Positions 40,172 to 49,032 of a stretch of DNA of 64,000 nucleotides are shown here, piece after piece. The first letter of the stretch is position 1; every line of letters begins with the position of its first letter. The position numbers and the translations under genes are program-made. The notes under the pieces were generated by a model. The model was not told the DNA's origin. It did no database searches and saw nothing but the letters and a program-made list of their open reading frames with translations. The DNA comes from PALSA-693 sp963780345 (GTDB taxonomy: Bacteria > Actinomycetota > Acidimicrobiia > Acidimicrobiales > Palsa-688): assembly GCA_963780345.1 (NCBI GenBank), contig CAWABU010000004.1, positions 1-64,000 of the forward strand, given 5' to 3'.

Positions 40172-40771
40172 CACTGTTGCGCGAAGGCAGCGCGGACGGC
40201 TGCACCCGCCTGACGAGGCGTCGAACATGCCTCAAGGGCCGGCTGGCTAACGGCGGCGAAGAACGAAACCTGACGCCCGAGTTCGATGCTCGAGAGCGGA
40301 CCCTGATCCTGACGGCGCTTTGGAACTACGAGCTCCAGGCCGGCCACGTGAACGCCCCCATTGGGCGCGGCCGACGAGCAGCGGGACGCCAGCGAGCAGG
40401 CCCCGGGAGGGAGCATTGATCAGATCCACGCCCATGTCGCCAATGCGGGCGGGAACCCCGATCTGCCCCTCTTCGGTCTCGGCGGCCCGGGTCGCCCAAT
40501 AGCGAGGCGAGAACAACTCACGGGGTTCGACGTTTTACTCGGATACCACTTTAAGCGTTCGTCGCCGCGTGTCGACGCGGCGAAGCCGACCAGCGATCGG
40601 GGCCGCTTAGGCCGAACGACCGGCCGGACGCGGGTCGGCGCAGGCCTGTCGCTCGTGATAGCAAACGCTTCTCCGGTGCGCCCGGATCGGCACTTATACG
40701 GGTGATCCACCAGCTGAGCGACTCGCTCGGGGAAAATTTTCTCGGGCGGAGCTTGGACAGGGAGGATCATC
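40172..40771. other. intergenic, no gene recognised
   Basis: 600 bp separate clpC from the recombinase pair. A minus frame near 40300-40510 (EEGQIGVPARIGDMGVD) looks protein-like but has no family I can name. Confidence 0.45.
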
Positions 40772-41818
40772 ATGGTCTGGTCTCCGCAGGTTCGCCGTCT
40801 GCCCCGTCGGGGTGGTGGCGAATGCTGGGTTGTTGGTCATCGGCTGGTGGACGAGTTTTTGGAGTTCGCCGCTAGCCGGGCCCGGCCGAACACGGTGCGG
40901 GCGTACGCGCACGACCTGAAGACGTTCTTCGCGGTTGTCGCCAAGGAGCCGGTGGAGGTGCGGCCGGCGGATGTGATGGCGTTCGTGACTGTTCAGCGCC
41001 GCCCCCTGTGTGGGACGGAGAGGGTGGTGCGGATTGCTGACGGCGAGGCCGGTCTGTCGAGTTCGACGATCCGCCGTCGGCTGGCCGCGGTGTCGTCGTT
41101 CTACGGGTATTTGATCACCCGCGGCGATGTGGGGGTGGAGACGAACCCGGTCCCGCGGGGTTTGCCGACCCGGCGGTCTCGGCACCGCAAGGAGCTGCGC
41201 GGCCAGCCGCTGGTCCGGGAGGTGCGCCGACTGCCGCGCATCTTGGGCCCCGACGAGCTGGCCGCGCTGATGGGGGCGTTGCGCACGGACCGCGATCGGG
41301 CCATGTTGCAGGCGATGGCCTTGGGCGCTCTGCGTCGCTGCGAGGTAATCGGCCTGCGCTTGGAGGATCTGCATCTGGGCGAGTGGCGGGTGTTCGTGGC
41401 CGAGGGCAAGGGCGGTCACCAAAGGCTGGTGCCCGTGTCGCCCAGCTTCTTTGCCACCGTTGCTTCGTACATGAACAATGAGCGGCCGGCGAACGCGCCG
41501 ACCGACCGGCTGTTCGTGGTGTTGAAGGGCCCTCGTCGTGGTCGGCCGTTGTCGATCGAGGGATTGGACGAGATCATCTCCGGGGCTCGGGCCCGGGCCG
41601 GTTTGGCACACGGGACCTGCCACGAGCTGCGCCATACGTGTCTGACCCGGTTGCGGGAAGCGGGCATGTCCCTGGAGGCTCTGCAGGCTCAGGCCGGGCA
41701 CCGCTCGATCGTGTCCACCCGGCTGTATCTGCATCTGGGGCCGGACTGGCTGGCCGACGAATACCGCCGGGCAGCAGAGGTGCTCGACGCCCAAGCTGCG
41801 GTGGGGTCGGCGCAGTGA
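40772..41818 (+). CDS. tyrosine recombinase (first of an overlapping pair)
   Basis: ATG 40772, preceded by GGGAGG in ACAGGGAGGATCATC, opens a 348-residue protein. Residues 15-125 form the SAM-like core-binding domain (ARPNTVRAYAHDLKTFF, TIRRRLAAVSSFYGYL). The catalytic domain has Arg at about 187 (GALRRCEV), Lys in GKGGHQR, HELRHTC at about 283, GHRS and Tyr at about 319 (STRLYLHLG), so all catalytic residues are present. Its stop overlaps the second recombinase start (GTGA), implying coupled translation and a shared job. Similarity to XerC/D-like enzymes of mobile elements is clear, but the target site is unknown. Confidence 0.9.
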   Translation: MVWSPQVRRLPRRGGGECWVVGHRLVDEFLEFAASRARPNTVRAYAHDLKTFFAVVAKEPVEVRPADVMAFVTVQRRPLCGTERVVRIADGEAGLSSSTIRRRLAAVSSFYGYLITRGDVGVETNPVPRGLPTRRSRHRKELRGQPLVREVRRLPRILGPDELAALMGALRTDRDRAMLQAMALGALRRCEVIGLRLEDLHLGEWRVFVAEGKGGHQRLVPVSPSFFATVASYMNNERPANAPTDRLFVVLKGPRRGRPLSIEGLDEIISGARARAGLAHGTCHELRHTCLTRLREAGMSLEALQAQAGHRSIVSTRLYLHLGPDWLADEYRRAAEVLDAQAAVGSAQ

Positions 41819-43518
41819 GCCCCGTCGCTTTGGCCGTTTCGGAGCCGGCATTCGAGCTGCCCCGCGTGTGGGGCGGGATCGCCGAGCGGGCACCAGAGCT
41901 GGCCGAGACCGTTACCGCCTATCTGGATCATCTCTCGGCCCGGATCGCTCCTCGAAGTGTCGCGGCCGCCGAGGTGTCTCTTCGCGACTTCTCGCTTCAC
42001 ATTGTCATGACGGATCGCTCGTGCCGCGCCGCTCGGGACGTCTCGCCATCCCATGTGGCTACCTGGTGCGCCGAGCTGGCCGAACGGGCGGTGATCGCGG
42101 GGACGATCAACTACAAGCTGGATGTCCTGCGGCGCTTCTTCGAACACCTGCGCCAGTGCGGCCATCGTGATGCCCCCGCCGAGATCCCCATCGCCCGCCA
42201 ACCCCGACCGCCGCGGCCGTCTCGTGCGCCCCAGCCGGTCAGCAGACAACCGGTTCGCCAGCCGGCCAAGCCGACTCGAGTTCCCAAACCGGAGAAACCC
42301 AGTCGGGCGCTGCCCCGGGAGACCACCTGGGAGGGGATCGCCCTGCGGGCACCGCAGATGGTGGCCACCATGACCGCCTATCTGGAGCAGATCGCGGTCT
42401 CTCACCGGCCCGCCAGCGTGGTGGCCTGCTCGCTTGCGTTGCGCCACCTGGCGGCGCACGTCACGGCCACCGACCCGAACTGTGTGACTGTGGCCGAGAT
42501 CAGCCGGCCGCACATCGAGGAGTTCAAACTGGCCTTTGCCGCCCGTCGGGGACTCGAGGGTGTGATTTCAACCACGACCATCCGCCACAACCTGGGCATG
42601 ATCAGAACGTTCTTCGAGCGGATCATCGACTGGGACTGGGACGACGCCCCCCGACGGGTTCCGATTTTCGCCGGGGATGTCCCCAAAGCCGACGAGCCGC
42701 TACCGAAGTTCTTGGACGACCCTACCGCGGCGAAGTTCATGGCCACCCTGGCCGCCGATCCCGATCGGCGCCGCCGGCTTCTGGTCGAACTGTTGGCCCG
42801 CACCGGGATGAGAGCCGGGGAGCTCGGAGGGCTGAGAGATGACGCCACGTACAGGGTCGGTGACCGCTGGTGGCTGCGCATCCCCGTCGGCAAGCTACAC
42901 AATGACCGCAACGTGCCGCTCCATCCGCTGCTGGTCGGACTGATCACCGACTACCAAGCGTGCCGAGGCCCGTCACGGGGCGGATACCTCCTCGAACGCG
43001 ACGACGGCCAGCCCTTCGACCGGCGCACCATCCACCGATATGTCGAGCGTGTCGCCCGCCGCGCCGGCATCGCCAAAGTTCACCCCCACCAGCTTCGTCA
43101 CACACTGGCGACCCAGTGCCTCAACCGAGGGATGAGCCTCGAAGCGATCGCCGCCCTGTTGGGTCACCGCTCGCCGAGGATGACGCTCATCTATGCCCGC
43201 ATCTCCGATGAGAACGTGGCCGAGCAGTACTTCAACGCCACGCGGGCCGTCGAAGCCGAGGCGACCACCGCGTCGAGGGCGCCCAGCGGCCAGGCCTCGG
43301 GCGCGCCCCGCAGGCTGCTGGCCAACGGACACTGCACCCGACCGGTCGAGCTGGACTGCCGCTTCCAGACCATCTGCGAAGGCTGCGGGTTCTACCAGAC
43401 CAGCGTAGAGTTCGTCGACATCCTGCGCCGCCAGCGCGACGACGCCACCGCTCACGACGATGCGCTCCGGACCAAGCTCTACGACGAGCTGGTCGCAGTC
43501 ATCGACGCCAGCGCCTGA
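41815..43518 (+). CDS. tyrosine recombinase with duplicated core-binding domain and C-terminal Cys cluster
   Basis: GTG 41815 overlaps the previous stop; the in-frame ATG at 41638 lies inside the first gene and is rejected. In 567 residues there are two SAM-like N-terminal domains (about 10-115 and 165-285) joined by a Pro/Arg-rich linker. One catalytic domain follows (TGMRAGEL, GKLHNDRNVPL, HQLRHTLATQ, GHRSPRMTLIYARI), with all six active residues kept. The tail holds CTRP, LDCRF and CEGCGFYQ, likely a zinc ribbon. Doubling of the DNA-gripping domain plus a metal site is uncommon and suggests recognition of a longer site. Partner of the 40772 recombinase. Confidence 0.88.
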   Translation: MSPVALAVSEPAFELPRVWGGIAERAPELAETVTAYLDHLSARIAPRSVAAAEVSLRDFSLHIVMTDRSCRAARDVSPSHVATWCAELAERAVIAGTINYKLDVLRRFFEHLRQCGHRDAPAEIPIARQPRPPRPSRAPQPVSRQPVRQPAKPTRVPKPEKPSRALPRETTWEGIALRAPQMVATMTAYLEQIAVSHRPASVVACSLALRHLAAHVTATDPNCVTVAEISRPHIEEFKLAFAARRGLEGVISTTTIRHNLGMIRTFFERIIDWDWDDAPRRVPIFAGDVPKADEPLPKFLDDPTAAKFMATLAADPDRRRRLLVELLARTGMRAGELGGLRDDATYRVGDRWWLRIPVGKLHNDRNVPLHPLLVGLITDYQACRGPSRGGYLLERDDGQPFDRRTIHRYVERVARRAGIAKVHPHQLRHTLATQCLNRGMSLEAIAALLGHRSPRMTLIYARISDENVAEQYFNATRAVEAEATTASRAPSGQASGAPRRLLANGHCTRPVELDCRFQTICEGCGFYQTSVEFVDILRRQRDDATAHDDALRTKLYDELVAVIDASA

Positions 43519-43560
43519 AACTCCACACACACGCGGCGCGCCGGGGGGGAGGGGGGTGGT

Positions 43561-43818
43561 TCAGCCCCGGGCGTGTCGCGTCACGCCCGCCAGCGGCGGC
43601 TCATACCAGCACTCCCCGGTCAAGCTGCTATGGCGCAGCCACCTATAGCGCTTGTGCGCCGCCTGAGCGCTGACCCCCAGCGCTCCCCCGATCTCCGCCC
43701 AGGTGGCACCGCCAGTCATCGCCGCGGCCACCGCCCGCTCACGGTCGGCCTCCAGCTCGGCCATACGGACGGTCAACACCTCGATCTTCTCCAACGGGGA
43801 ACGCCGAACCACGTCCAT
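43561..43818 (-). CDS. small helix-turn-helix protein
   Basis: ATG 43818 gives 85 residues; an in-frame TTG at 43848 would add ten. Residues about 8-30 form a charged helix (EKIEVLTVRMAELEADRERA). A helix-turn-helix follows (AAAMTGGATWAEIGGALGVSAQAAHKRYRWL), of the kind seen in short actinobacterial DNA-binding proteins. It is divergent from the ERCC4 nuclease gene; two TCAAC-N4-GTTGA palindromes overlap its start. I infer that it controls both itself and the nuclease. Confidence 0.7.
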   Translation of the reverse strand: MDVVRRSPLEKIEVLTVRMAELEADRERAVAAAMTGGATWAEIGGALGVSAQAAHKRYRWLRHSSLTGECWYEPPLAGVTRHARG

Positions 43819-43858
43819 CAACTTACGTTGATCGGATCCGCGTTTCAACTATGGTTGA
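43817..43858. promoter_or_regulatory. twin palindromic operator TCAAC-N4-GTTGA
   Basis: ATCAACTTACGTTGAT (43817-43832) and TCAACTATGGTTGA (43845-43858) share arms TCAAC and GTTGA with 4-bp centres and are 27 bp apart centre to centre, on nearly the same helix face as a 2.5-turn spacing. They lie between the HTH gene and the divergent nuclease. Confidence 0.6.
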
Positions 43859-43894
43859 TGGGAACCATTCATTTGACCAGATCGCCGGCCGCCC

Positions 43895-44878
43895 GTGAAA
43901 GAACTGCTGATCGCCGCCAACCCCGACCCGGACTCCACCCTGGCCTACCTGCTGCGGGTCCCGCTCGGCGACGGCATCATCCTGCGCACCGCGGGAACCT
44001 GGCCGCGCACCAAAGCCCTCTACTGCTACCCGGTCCCAACTGACGACTGGCCGGCCTCACCGCACATCGTCGAGCGGGTCCCGCTGCGTTCCTGCGTGCG
44101 GCGCGGCGCCGCCATCGACATCGTGGCCTCCAGAGGCCGAGAGAACCGCTCCCAGCTGGTCTTCACTACCGCCCGGGGCAGAGAGGCGGTGTTCTGGCAG
44201 TCCCCCCGCACCCGCAAGCAGGCCCGCCCGCAGGTCAGCCTGCCGACCGCTCGGGCGGCAGGGATCACAGAACTCGCGATCTCGGTGGACGCCCACGAAC
44301 GCTACGCGTACCGCTTCGCCGGCCAGCAGGTGCGCACCACCAGCCGGGGCCTGCCCTGCGGGGACTACGGCATCGTCATCGACGGGACCCTCCTCGCCGC
44401 GGTGGAACGCAAGTCCATGCCCGACCTGATCGCCAGCCTGACCAGCGGCCGGCTCCGCTACGCCCTTGGTGAGCTCTCCGCCCTGCCGCGCGCTGCGGTC
44501 GTAGTCGAGGACCGCTACTCGGAGATCTTCAAGCAGGACCGGGTCCGGCCCGCGCTCGTCGCCGACGGGATCGCCGAATGCCAGGTCCGTTGGCCCAACA
44601 TCCCCATCGTGTTCTGCGAGACCCGCAGCCTGGCCGAGGAATGGACCTACCGCTACCTGGCCGCCGCCCACGTCTGGGCCTCCACCGAGGCGGCCGCCGT
44701 CGAGCGTATCGGGGAGCGGTCAACCCTTCGGCCGGTCCCAGAACCGCAGACCGGTCCCTCCCCGGCCGAGATCCGAGACTGGGCTCGACAAAACGGCATC
44801 GACGTCCCCGACCGCGGTCGGATCCCGGCCTCCATCCGCCAAGCCTGGGAACGGTCGACACGCCCGCCAGACCCCTGA
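43895..44878 (+). CDS. ERCC4-type nuclease with Lsr2-like C-terminal DNA-binding domain
   Basis: GTG 43895 opens 327 residues. The first 115 residues contain a beta-rich domain I do not recognise. Residues about 130-235 are an ERCC4 (XPF/Mus81-type) nuclease domain: GDYGIVIDG, then AVERKSMPDLIASL with the family's ERKxxxD catalytic signature, then AAVVVEDRYSEIF. Residues 289-320 (SPAEIRDWARQNGIDVPDRGRIPASI) match the Lsr2 C-terminal domain that grips AT-rich minor grooves. Fusion would steer a structure-specific nuclease to AT-rich, often foreign, DNA. It is adjacent to two recombinases and a divergent HTH gene. Confidence 0.85.
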   Translation: MKELLIAANPDPDSTLAYLLRVPLGDGIILRTAGTWPRTKALYCYPVPTDDWPASPHIVERVPLRSCVRRGAAIDIVASRGRENRSQLVFTTARGREAVFWQSPRTRKQARPQVSLPTARAAGITELAISVDAHERYAYRFAGQQVRTTSRGLPCGDYGIVIDGTLLAAVERKSMPDLIASLTSGRLRYALGELSALPRAAVVVEDRYSEIFKQDRVRPALVADGIAECQVRWPNIPIVFCETRSLAEEWTYRYLAAAHVWASTEAAAVERIGERSTLRPVPEPQTGPSPAEIRDWARQNGIDVPDRGRIPASIRQAWERSTRPPDP

Positions 44879-45424
44879 CATCACCGCCCAAGATGTGCTT
44901 GGATGGCTACCGCTCAGCCCCGGGAAGATCACCCGTGTAACGGCACCTCGGGGATACCTCCAAGCCGCTGTGGGCGCGTCTTATTGTGGCGGTCCACGGC
45001 ACCCGACCTTCGCCGGCTACCTAGGGGTCTGCTGTCGTAGCCGGGAATGGCCCGTCACGCTCAGTGGCCAATCGGGATAAGTCGGCCAGTCGACCTTCGC
45101 GGTCGATATCGCCAGATCCCGTGCTGTCGTATGGGCCTGAGCCGCCGCAACGAACCTCGCTGGGCTGATCTCGGCTGACGTTGGGTGCTTGGGGAATCAA
45201 GCAGCTGGCCGGTTTGCCTCGAAGAGAGGCGCGTGGGCTGTAGGCCCGGATGGGGGTATATTGGAGGTGCGCCTCTGTGACGTCCCACGTTCGGTTCGAT
45301 GTCAAGGAGGCAGATCGGGGTTTTTCCCCAAATGTCTGTTTATCCGCTCCGGTGGTCCGAGTCAGGTCGGGCCAACAGGAGCCTGTCAGGTTCGCTTGGT
45401 CAGAAGAGGGGACCCGGCGCGGTG
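44879..45424. other. intergenic, no gene recognised
   Basis: 545 bp without a convincing frame; the open frame leading into the next gene from 45299 lacks a start signal. Confidence 0.5.
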
Positions 45425-45709
45425 ATGGTGGTCATCTTCTCCGCGGCTGTGCTGCTCGGCCTGGTTGGCTTCGCGTTCACGGTTGGGTGGGTGGCCGCCA
45501 TGGTGGTACTGGCAGCTGGGTTGGGTTTCGCGGTCGCCAATAGCCGGCCGGGTCGTATCGACTTGTTGGTGGTCATTTTCTCGGCGGCGCTGTTGCTCGG
45601 CTTGGTTGGCTTCGCGCTCACTATTGCGTGGGTGGCTGCCGTGGTGATATTGGCGGCTGGGTTGGGATTCTCTGTCGCGGAGAGTCGACGCGGTCGTGTC
45701 GAGGTCTGA
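45425..45709 (+). CDS. small membrane protein made of two tandem 47-residue repeats
   Basis: ATG 45425 opens 94 residues. A 141-bp unit is duplicated (45428-45568, 45569-45709); each codes two membrane segments, VVIFSAA.LLGLVGFA and WVAAVVILAAGLGF, and a charged tail S(R)RGR. The result is a four-helix protein with internal symmetry. Neighbouring genes downstream are NfeD and SPFH membrane proteins in the same direction, so a membrane-organisation role is possible. I recognise no named family. Confidence 0.6.
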   Translation: MVVIFSAAVLLGLVGFAFTVGWVAAMVVLAAGLGFAVANSRPGRIDLLVVIFSAALLLGLVGFALTIAWVAAVVILAAGLGFSVAESRRGRVEV

Positions 45710-45833
45710 AATCGGTGTCAGGAAGATCGGAGGTGCAGTCCGATGGTTCCTGCACGACCCCGAGATCGACCAGCTGCGCTGGGTAGAGCGAGACACCGTG
45801 GAGGAGCGGCGGCGCGAGGGGAGCCAGTCGTGA
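45696..45833 (+). CDS. possible 45-residue small protein coupled to nfeD-like gene
   Basis: GTG 45696 opens a frame that overlaps the repeat protein and ends in TGA overlapping the next start (GTGA). The product contains WFLHDPEIDQLRWVERDTVEERRRE, an amphipathic acidic/basic helix. Coupled overlaps on both sides favour a real gene, but there is no good ribosome-binding site. Confidence 0.4.
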   Translation: MSRSEIGVRKIGGAVRWFLHDPEIDQLRWVERDTVEERRREGSQS

Positions 45834-46522
45834 CCGATGTCGGCGACGGCTTCGATCGGCGGGCTCGGCCGGCGGCGGTCGAGCTGCGGCGAGCCGGGGA
45901 GGTGCATCCCGCAGACCTTGGTGACCTGGTTGCCGTTTCGCGGGTGACCCGGGTGGGTCGACTGGTGTTGACGATCGCGGTCGGGGCCGCCATCGGCGGG
46001 GTGGTGTTCGCGGTCGCCGCCGTGGCGCCCCCGGCCGGCTTGCTGTGGGGGACCGGCGCCGTCCTGTTGGTGCTGCTGGCCGCGACGTGGCTGCTGTGCG
46101 CCCACGCCGGCGGCCACGCCTGGTTCGTGCCGCTGCCGGCCCTGGTCTTGGCGACGGTGTGGGCGCTGACCGCCTCGAGCCATTCCGCCGTCGCCGGCTG
46201 GTGGCTGGTGGCCTTGAGTGCTACCGCCTGCGCGGGCGGGGTAATCGTGGCCAGCACGGCATTGCGCCAACGGCTGCGGGGAGGCTTGGCCCTCCTGCCA
46301 TCTCTGCGGGGGGCCGCGGGCGTGGCCGTGACCGAGCTGCGGCCGCTGGGGGTGGTGCGGGTGGGGGGCGAGAGCTGGAGCGCGGAGTCAGTCAGCGGTC
46401 CGCTGCCCGCCGGCGCCCCGGTGCACGTGCTGGCGGCCCGAGGCGTTCGCCTGGAGGTGTGGTCCGAGGTGGGCGCGGTCCCGGACGCCAACGTTTTTGA
46501 CATCAAGGAGGATCAGCCATGA
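45830..46522 (+). CDS. NfeD-like membrane protein
   Basis: GTG 45830 follows GAGGGGAG and gives 230 residues. About four membrane helices span residues 43-145, and the C-terminal 65 residues form an OB-fold domain (LRGAAGVAVTELRPLGVVRVGGESW, then VHVLAARGVRLEVWSE) typical of NfeD proteins. NfeD partners SPFH/stomatin proteins; the SPFH gene overlaps by 4 nt. The protease domain of long NfeD forms is absent. Confidence 0.8.
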   Translation: MTDVGDGFDRRARPAAVELRRAGEVHPADLGDLVAVSRVTRVGRLVLTIAVGAAIGGVVFAVAAVAPPAGLLWGTGAVLLVLLAATWLLCAHAGGHAWFVPLPALVLATVWALTASSHSAVAGWWLVALSATACAGGVIVASTALRQRLRGGLALLPSLRGAAGVAVTELRPLGVVRVGGESWSAESVSGPLPAGAPVHVLAARGVRLEVWSEVGAVPDANVFDIKEDQP

Positions 46523-47441
46523 TCGTCGTCATCGTCGCTATAGCTGTCATCGTCGTCGCCCTGCTGGCCGGGGCGGCTGCGGGCATCAAGATCGTCCGGG
46601 AATACCAGCGGGTGGTGGTCTTCCGCCTGGGTCGATCCAGCGGGGCCCGGGGGCCGGGACTGGTGGTGATCAACCCGATCACCGATCGGGTCACCCTGGT
46701 CGACCTGCGCGAGCAGTTCCTCGAGGTACCCCACCAGGTGGCCATCACCAAGGACAACGCCTCCATCGCCATCGACTTCATCATCTTCACCAAGGTGTTC
46801 GACCCGGTCATGTCGGTGCTGGCCGTCAGAGACTTCCGGGGCGCGGCCCTCAATGTCGCCGCCACCACGCTGCGGGCGGTCGTGGGCGACATGAGCCTCG
46901 ACGAGGTGCTGTCCAAGCGGGAGGACATGAACACCACCCTGCGCTTCAAGCTGGACGACGTCACCGAGCGGTGGGGCGTCAAGGTGACCAACGTCGAGGT
47001 CCGGGAGATCAACCCGCCCCCCGGGCGTGCTGGACGCCATGACCCGCCAGATGTCGGCAGAGCGGACCCGGCGGGCGGTGGTCACCGAGGCGGAAGGCAC
47101 CAAACAGGCCGCCATCACCGTGGCCGAGGGCCAGAAGCAGTCCGCCATCCTGGCCGCCGAAGGCGACCGGCAGGCGGCCATCGTGCAGGCCGAAGGGTTC
47201 GCGATGGCCCTCAAGCAGATCTACCAGTCGGCCAAGGGGCTCGACGCCAACACCATGACCCTCCAATACTTCGACGCCCTCAAGAAGCTGGGCGCCTCGC
47301 CTGCCACCAAGTTCGTGGTGCCCATGGAGCTGTCCGGGACTGCTGGCCGGCATGGCCGGTTCGTTGGGCCAATCGTTCGCCAAGGGCAACACCGTAACCA
47401 ACGCCAAGGCCGTCAACAGCAACAGTACTGCTGCCGGCTGA
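46519..47441 (+). CDS. SPFH/stomatin-like (band 7) protein, two frameshifts
   Basis: ATG 46519 overlaps the NfeD stop and follows AAGGAGG. The frame has an N-terminal membrane helix, then the SPFH core (EYQRVVVFRLGR, GPGLVVINPITDRVTLVDLRE, ALNVAATTLRAVVGDMSLDEVLSKRE). Near 47022 it shifts (a C run) to the frame with SAERTRRAVVTEAEG and the long coiled helix AAEGDRQAAIVQAEG. Near 47337 it shifts again to SLGQSFAKGN and the stop at 47441. The repaired protein is about 307 residues, normal for slipin-type band-7 proteins, which scaffold membrane microdomains. Confidence 0.85.
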
Positions 47442-48328
47442 GGCTGCTCCACCATGAGACACCGACAACACGCCCGATGCGCACTCTACAAGAGCATCCC
47501 TTACAGCCAAGCTGCATTGGCTGGCTAACGCCTGACGGTAGGCAAGTCTCTGGCCTTGTGGTCGCCTGCAGCCGGGAACGCCCCGCTGCCGTTGACGCCG
47601 GCCGGGGAGCTTGACGCCTCCTTGTTCGGCCACCGCTGGATGGCGTCCTGGTGGGGGCGACAAAGTCCGGAGGACTACTTTCTCAAGGCTCGATTGACTG
47701 CCATGGCAGGGCTCTTCTTGGTCCCGACCGTAACCAACATCCGGCCCTGGCGGTCATGGCCCGACGCAGAGCCTAGAGGCGACCCTCCAGCATGTCGAGG
47801 TTCGACTGGACGGCGAACTGCTGGACGCCAAACAAGATCCCCCAAAACCGAGGAGCGCCAGCCAAACCGACGGTGGCGCTCCTCGCGCGTCAGGAGAACT
47901 ACCTCAGCGGACCAAGAGCCCAACGCGGCCGGCGTACGTGATCTTTGTCAACCGCTGCTGAGCCACGTTGAGCGGAAGGTTCCAAACCGTGGATGGCCTC
48001 TCTTCCAGAGGCTGGGTGTGGCGACCGGTCTGGCGGGCGCCACGGCTCGCCAACCCCCGGGCCAGCAGCCACCACCTGGTCGTCGGAGGCGAGCCGGTCG
48101 TGGATCTGCACTCTGACGCTGGCTCCATAGAGCTCGATGCCCCAGACGGATTCCGCACTTATCCAGGGTCGGCCAGCTGGCGTCGCCGGTCATCCCAAGC
48201 CCGGCGGCCGACGGCGGACTTATTGTGCCGTCTTGAGTTCGGGTCGTCGGCGGCAACCTCAGCGGCGCAGCGAGACCGTGCCCCCTGGCTCGCGCAGAGC
48301 GATTCAGGAACCTCGTTGCTAGTTGGTG
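47442..48328. other. 890 bp without a recognisable gene
   Basis: Minus frames in 47900-48160 give peptides such as PSTVWNLPLNVAQQRLTK, but no family is recognisable and frames conflict. It lies at the 3' ends of the SPFH and cysE genes. Confidence 0.45.
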
Positions 48329-49030
48329 TCAGATGGAGAAGTCTTCGCCCGACCACACTCCGGTTTCAGAAGGGCGGGCGTCGCGGTGGTTGGCGCGGCC
48401 GTGCACGGCTGTCTCCAACTGGTCGACACGGCGCAGGAGTGATTGGAGACTGCTGCCCACGAGGTCGGGCATGAGTGTCTCGTCGAGATCGGGCGGTGCG
48501 GTCGGGGCACGGGGTCGGCTGCGGGCGATGATCTGCCCGGGGACGCCGACAACCACCGAGTTGGCGGGCACTGGTTTAACGACCACCGCGTTGGCGCCGA
48601 TGCGGCTGTCGTGGCCAATCGCGATCGCACCGAGGATCTTGGCGCCGGCACCGACGGTGACCCGGTCGCCCACGGTCGGGTGACGTTTGCCCCGGTCGAG
48701 GCTGGTGCCGCCCAGGGTGACACCTTGGTAGAGGGTCACGTCGACACCGACTTCGGCCGTCTCGCCAATCACCACTCCGGTGGCGTGGTCGATGAAAAGG
48801 CCTTCGCCGAGTACGGCGGCGGGGTGGATGTCGACCCCGGTCACCGAGCGGGTCAGGGCCGAAAGAGTTCGGGCCGCCAGCTTGCGGTCGTGTTGCCATA
48901 GCCAGTGGCTGATGCGGTGAGCGCAGACCGCGTGCACGCCCGGGTAGCAGATGGCGACTTCGATCGCGGAGCGCGCCGCTGGATCGCGCGCCCGGGCCGC
49001 CCGCAGGTCGCGTCGCAAGGTGGACAGCAT
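48329..49030 (-). CDS. cysE: serine O-acetyltransferase
   Basis: This 233-residue protein starts at ATG 49030, 2 nt after the cysK stop. Residues 1-65 are the helical N-domain (ICYPGVHAVCAHRISHWLW). Residues 70-165 are left-handed beta-helix hexapeptide repeats (VDIHPAAVLGEGLFIDHATGVVIGE, HPTVGDRVTVGAGAKILG). The catalytic Asp/His pair is in FIDHATG. It makes O-acetylserine from serine and acetyl-CoA for cysK. The length beyond the usual C-terminus (about 50 extra residues, Arg/Ser-rich) is atypical and could weaken CysK binding, which normally uses a terminal Ile; here the protein does end in Ile. Confidence 0.93.
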   Translation of the reverse strand: MLSTLRRDLRAARARDPAARSAIEVAICYPGVHAVCAHRISHWLWQHDRKLAARTLSALTRSVTGVDIHPAAVLGEGLFIDHATGVVIGETAEVGVDVTLYQGVTLGGTSLDRGKRHPTVGDRVTVGAGAKILGAIAIGHDSRIGANAVVVKPVPANSVVVGVPGQIIARSRPRAPTAPPDLDETLMPDLVGSSLQSLLRRVDQLETAVHGRANHRDARPSETGVWSGEDFSI

Positions 49031-49032
49031 GT

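Noticed and set aside
41638..41814. Second recombinase starting at ATG 41638
   Set aside because: This part lies inside the catalytic domain of the first recombinase; GTG 41815 overlaps its stop and starts the domain correctly.
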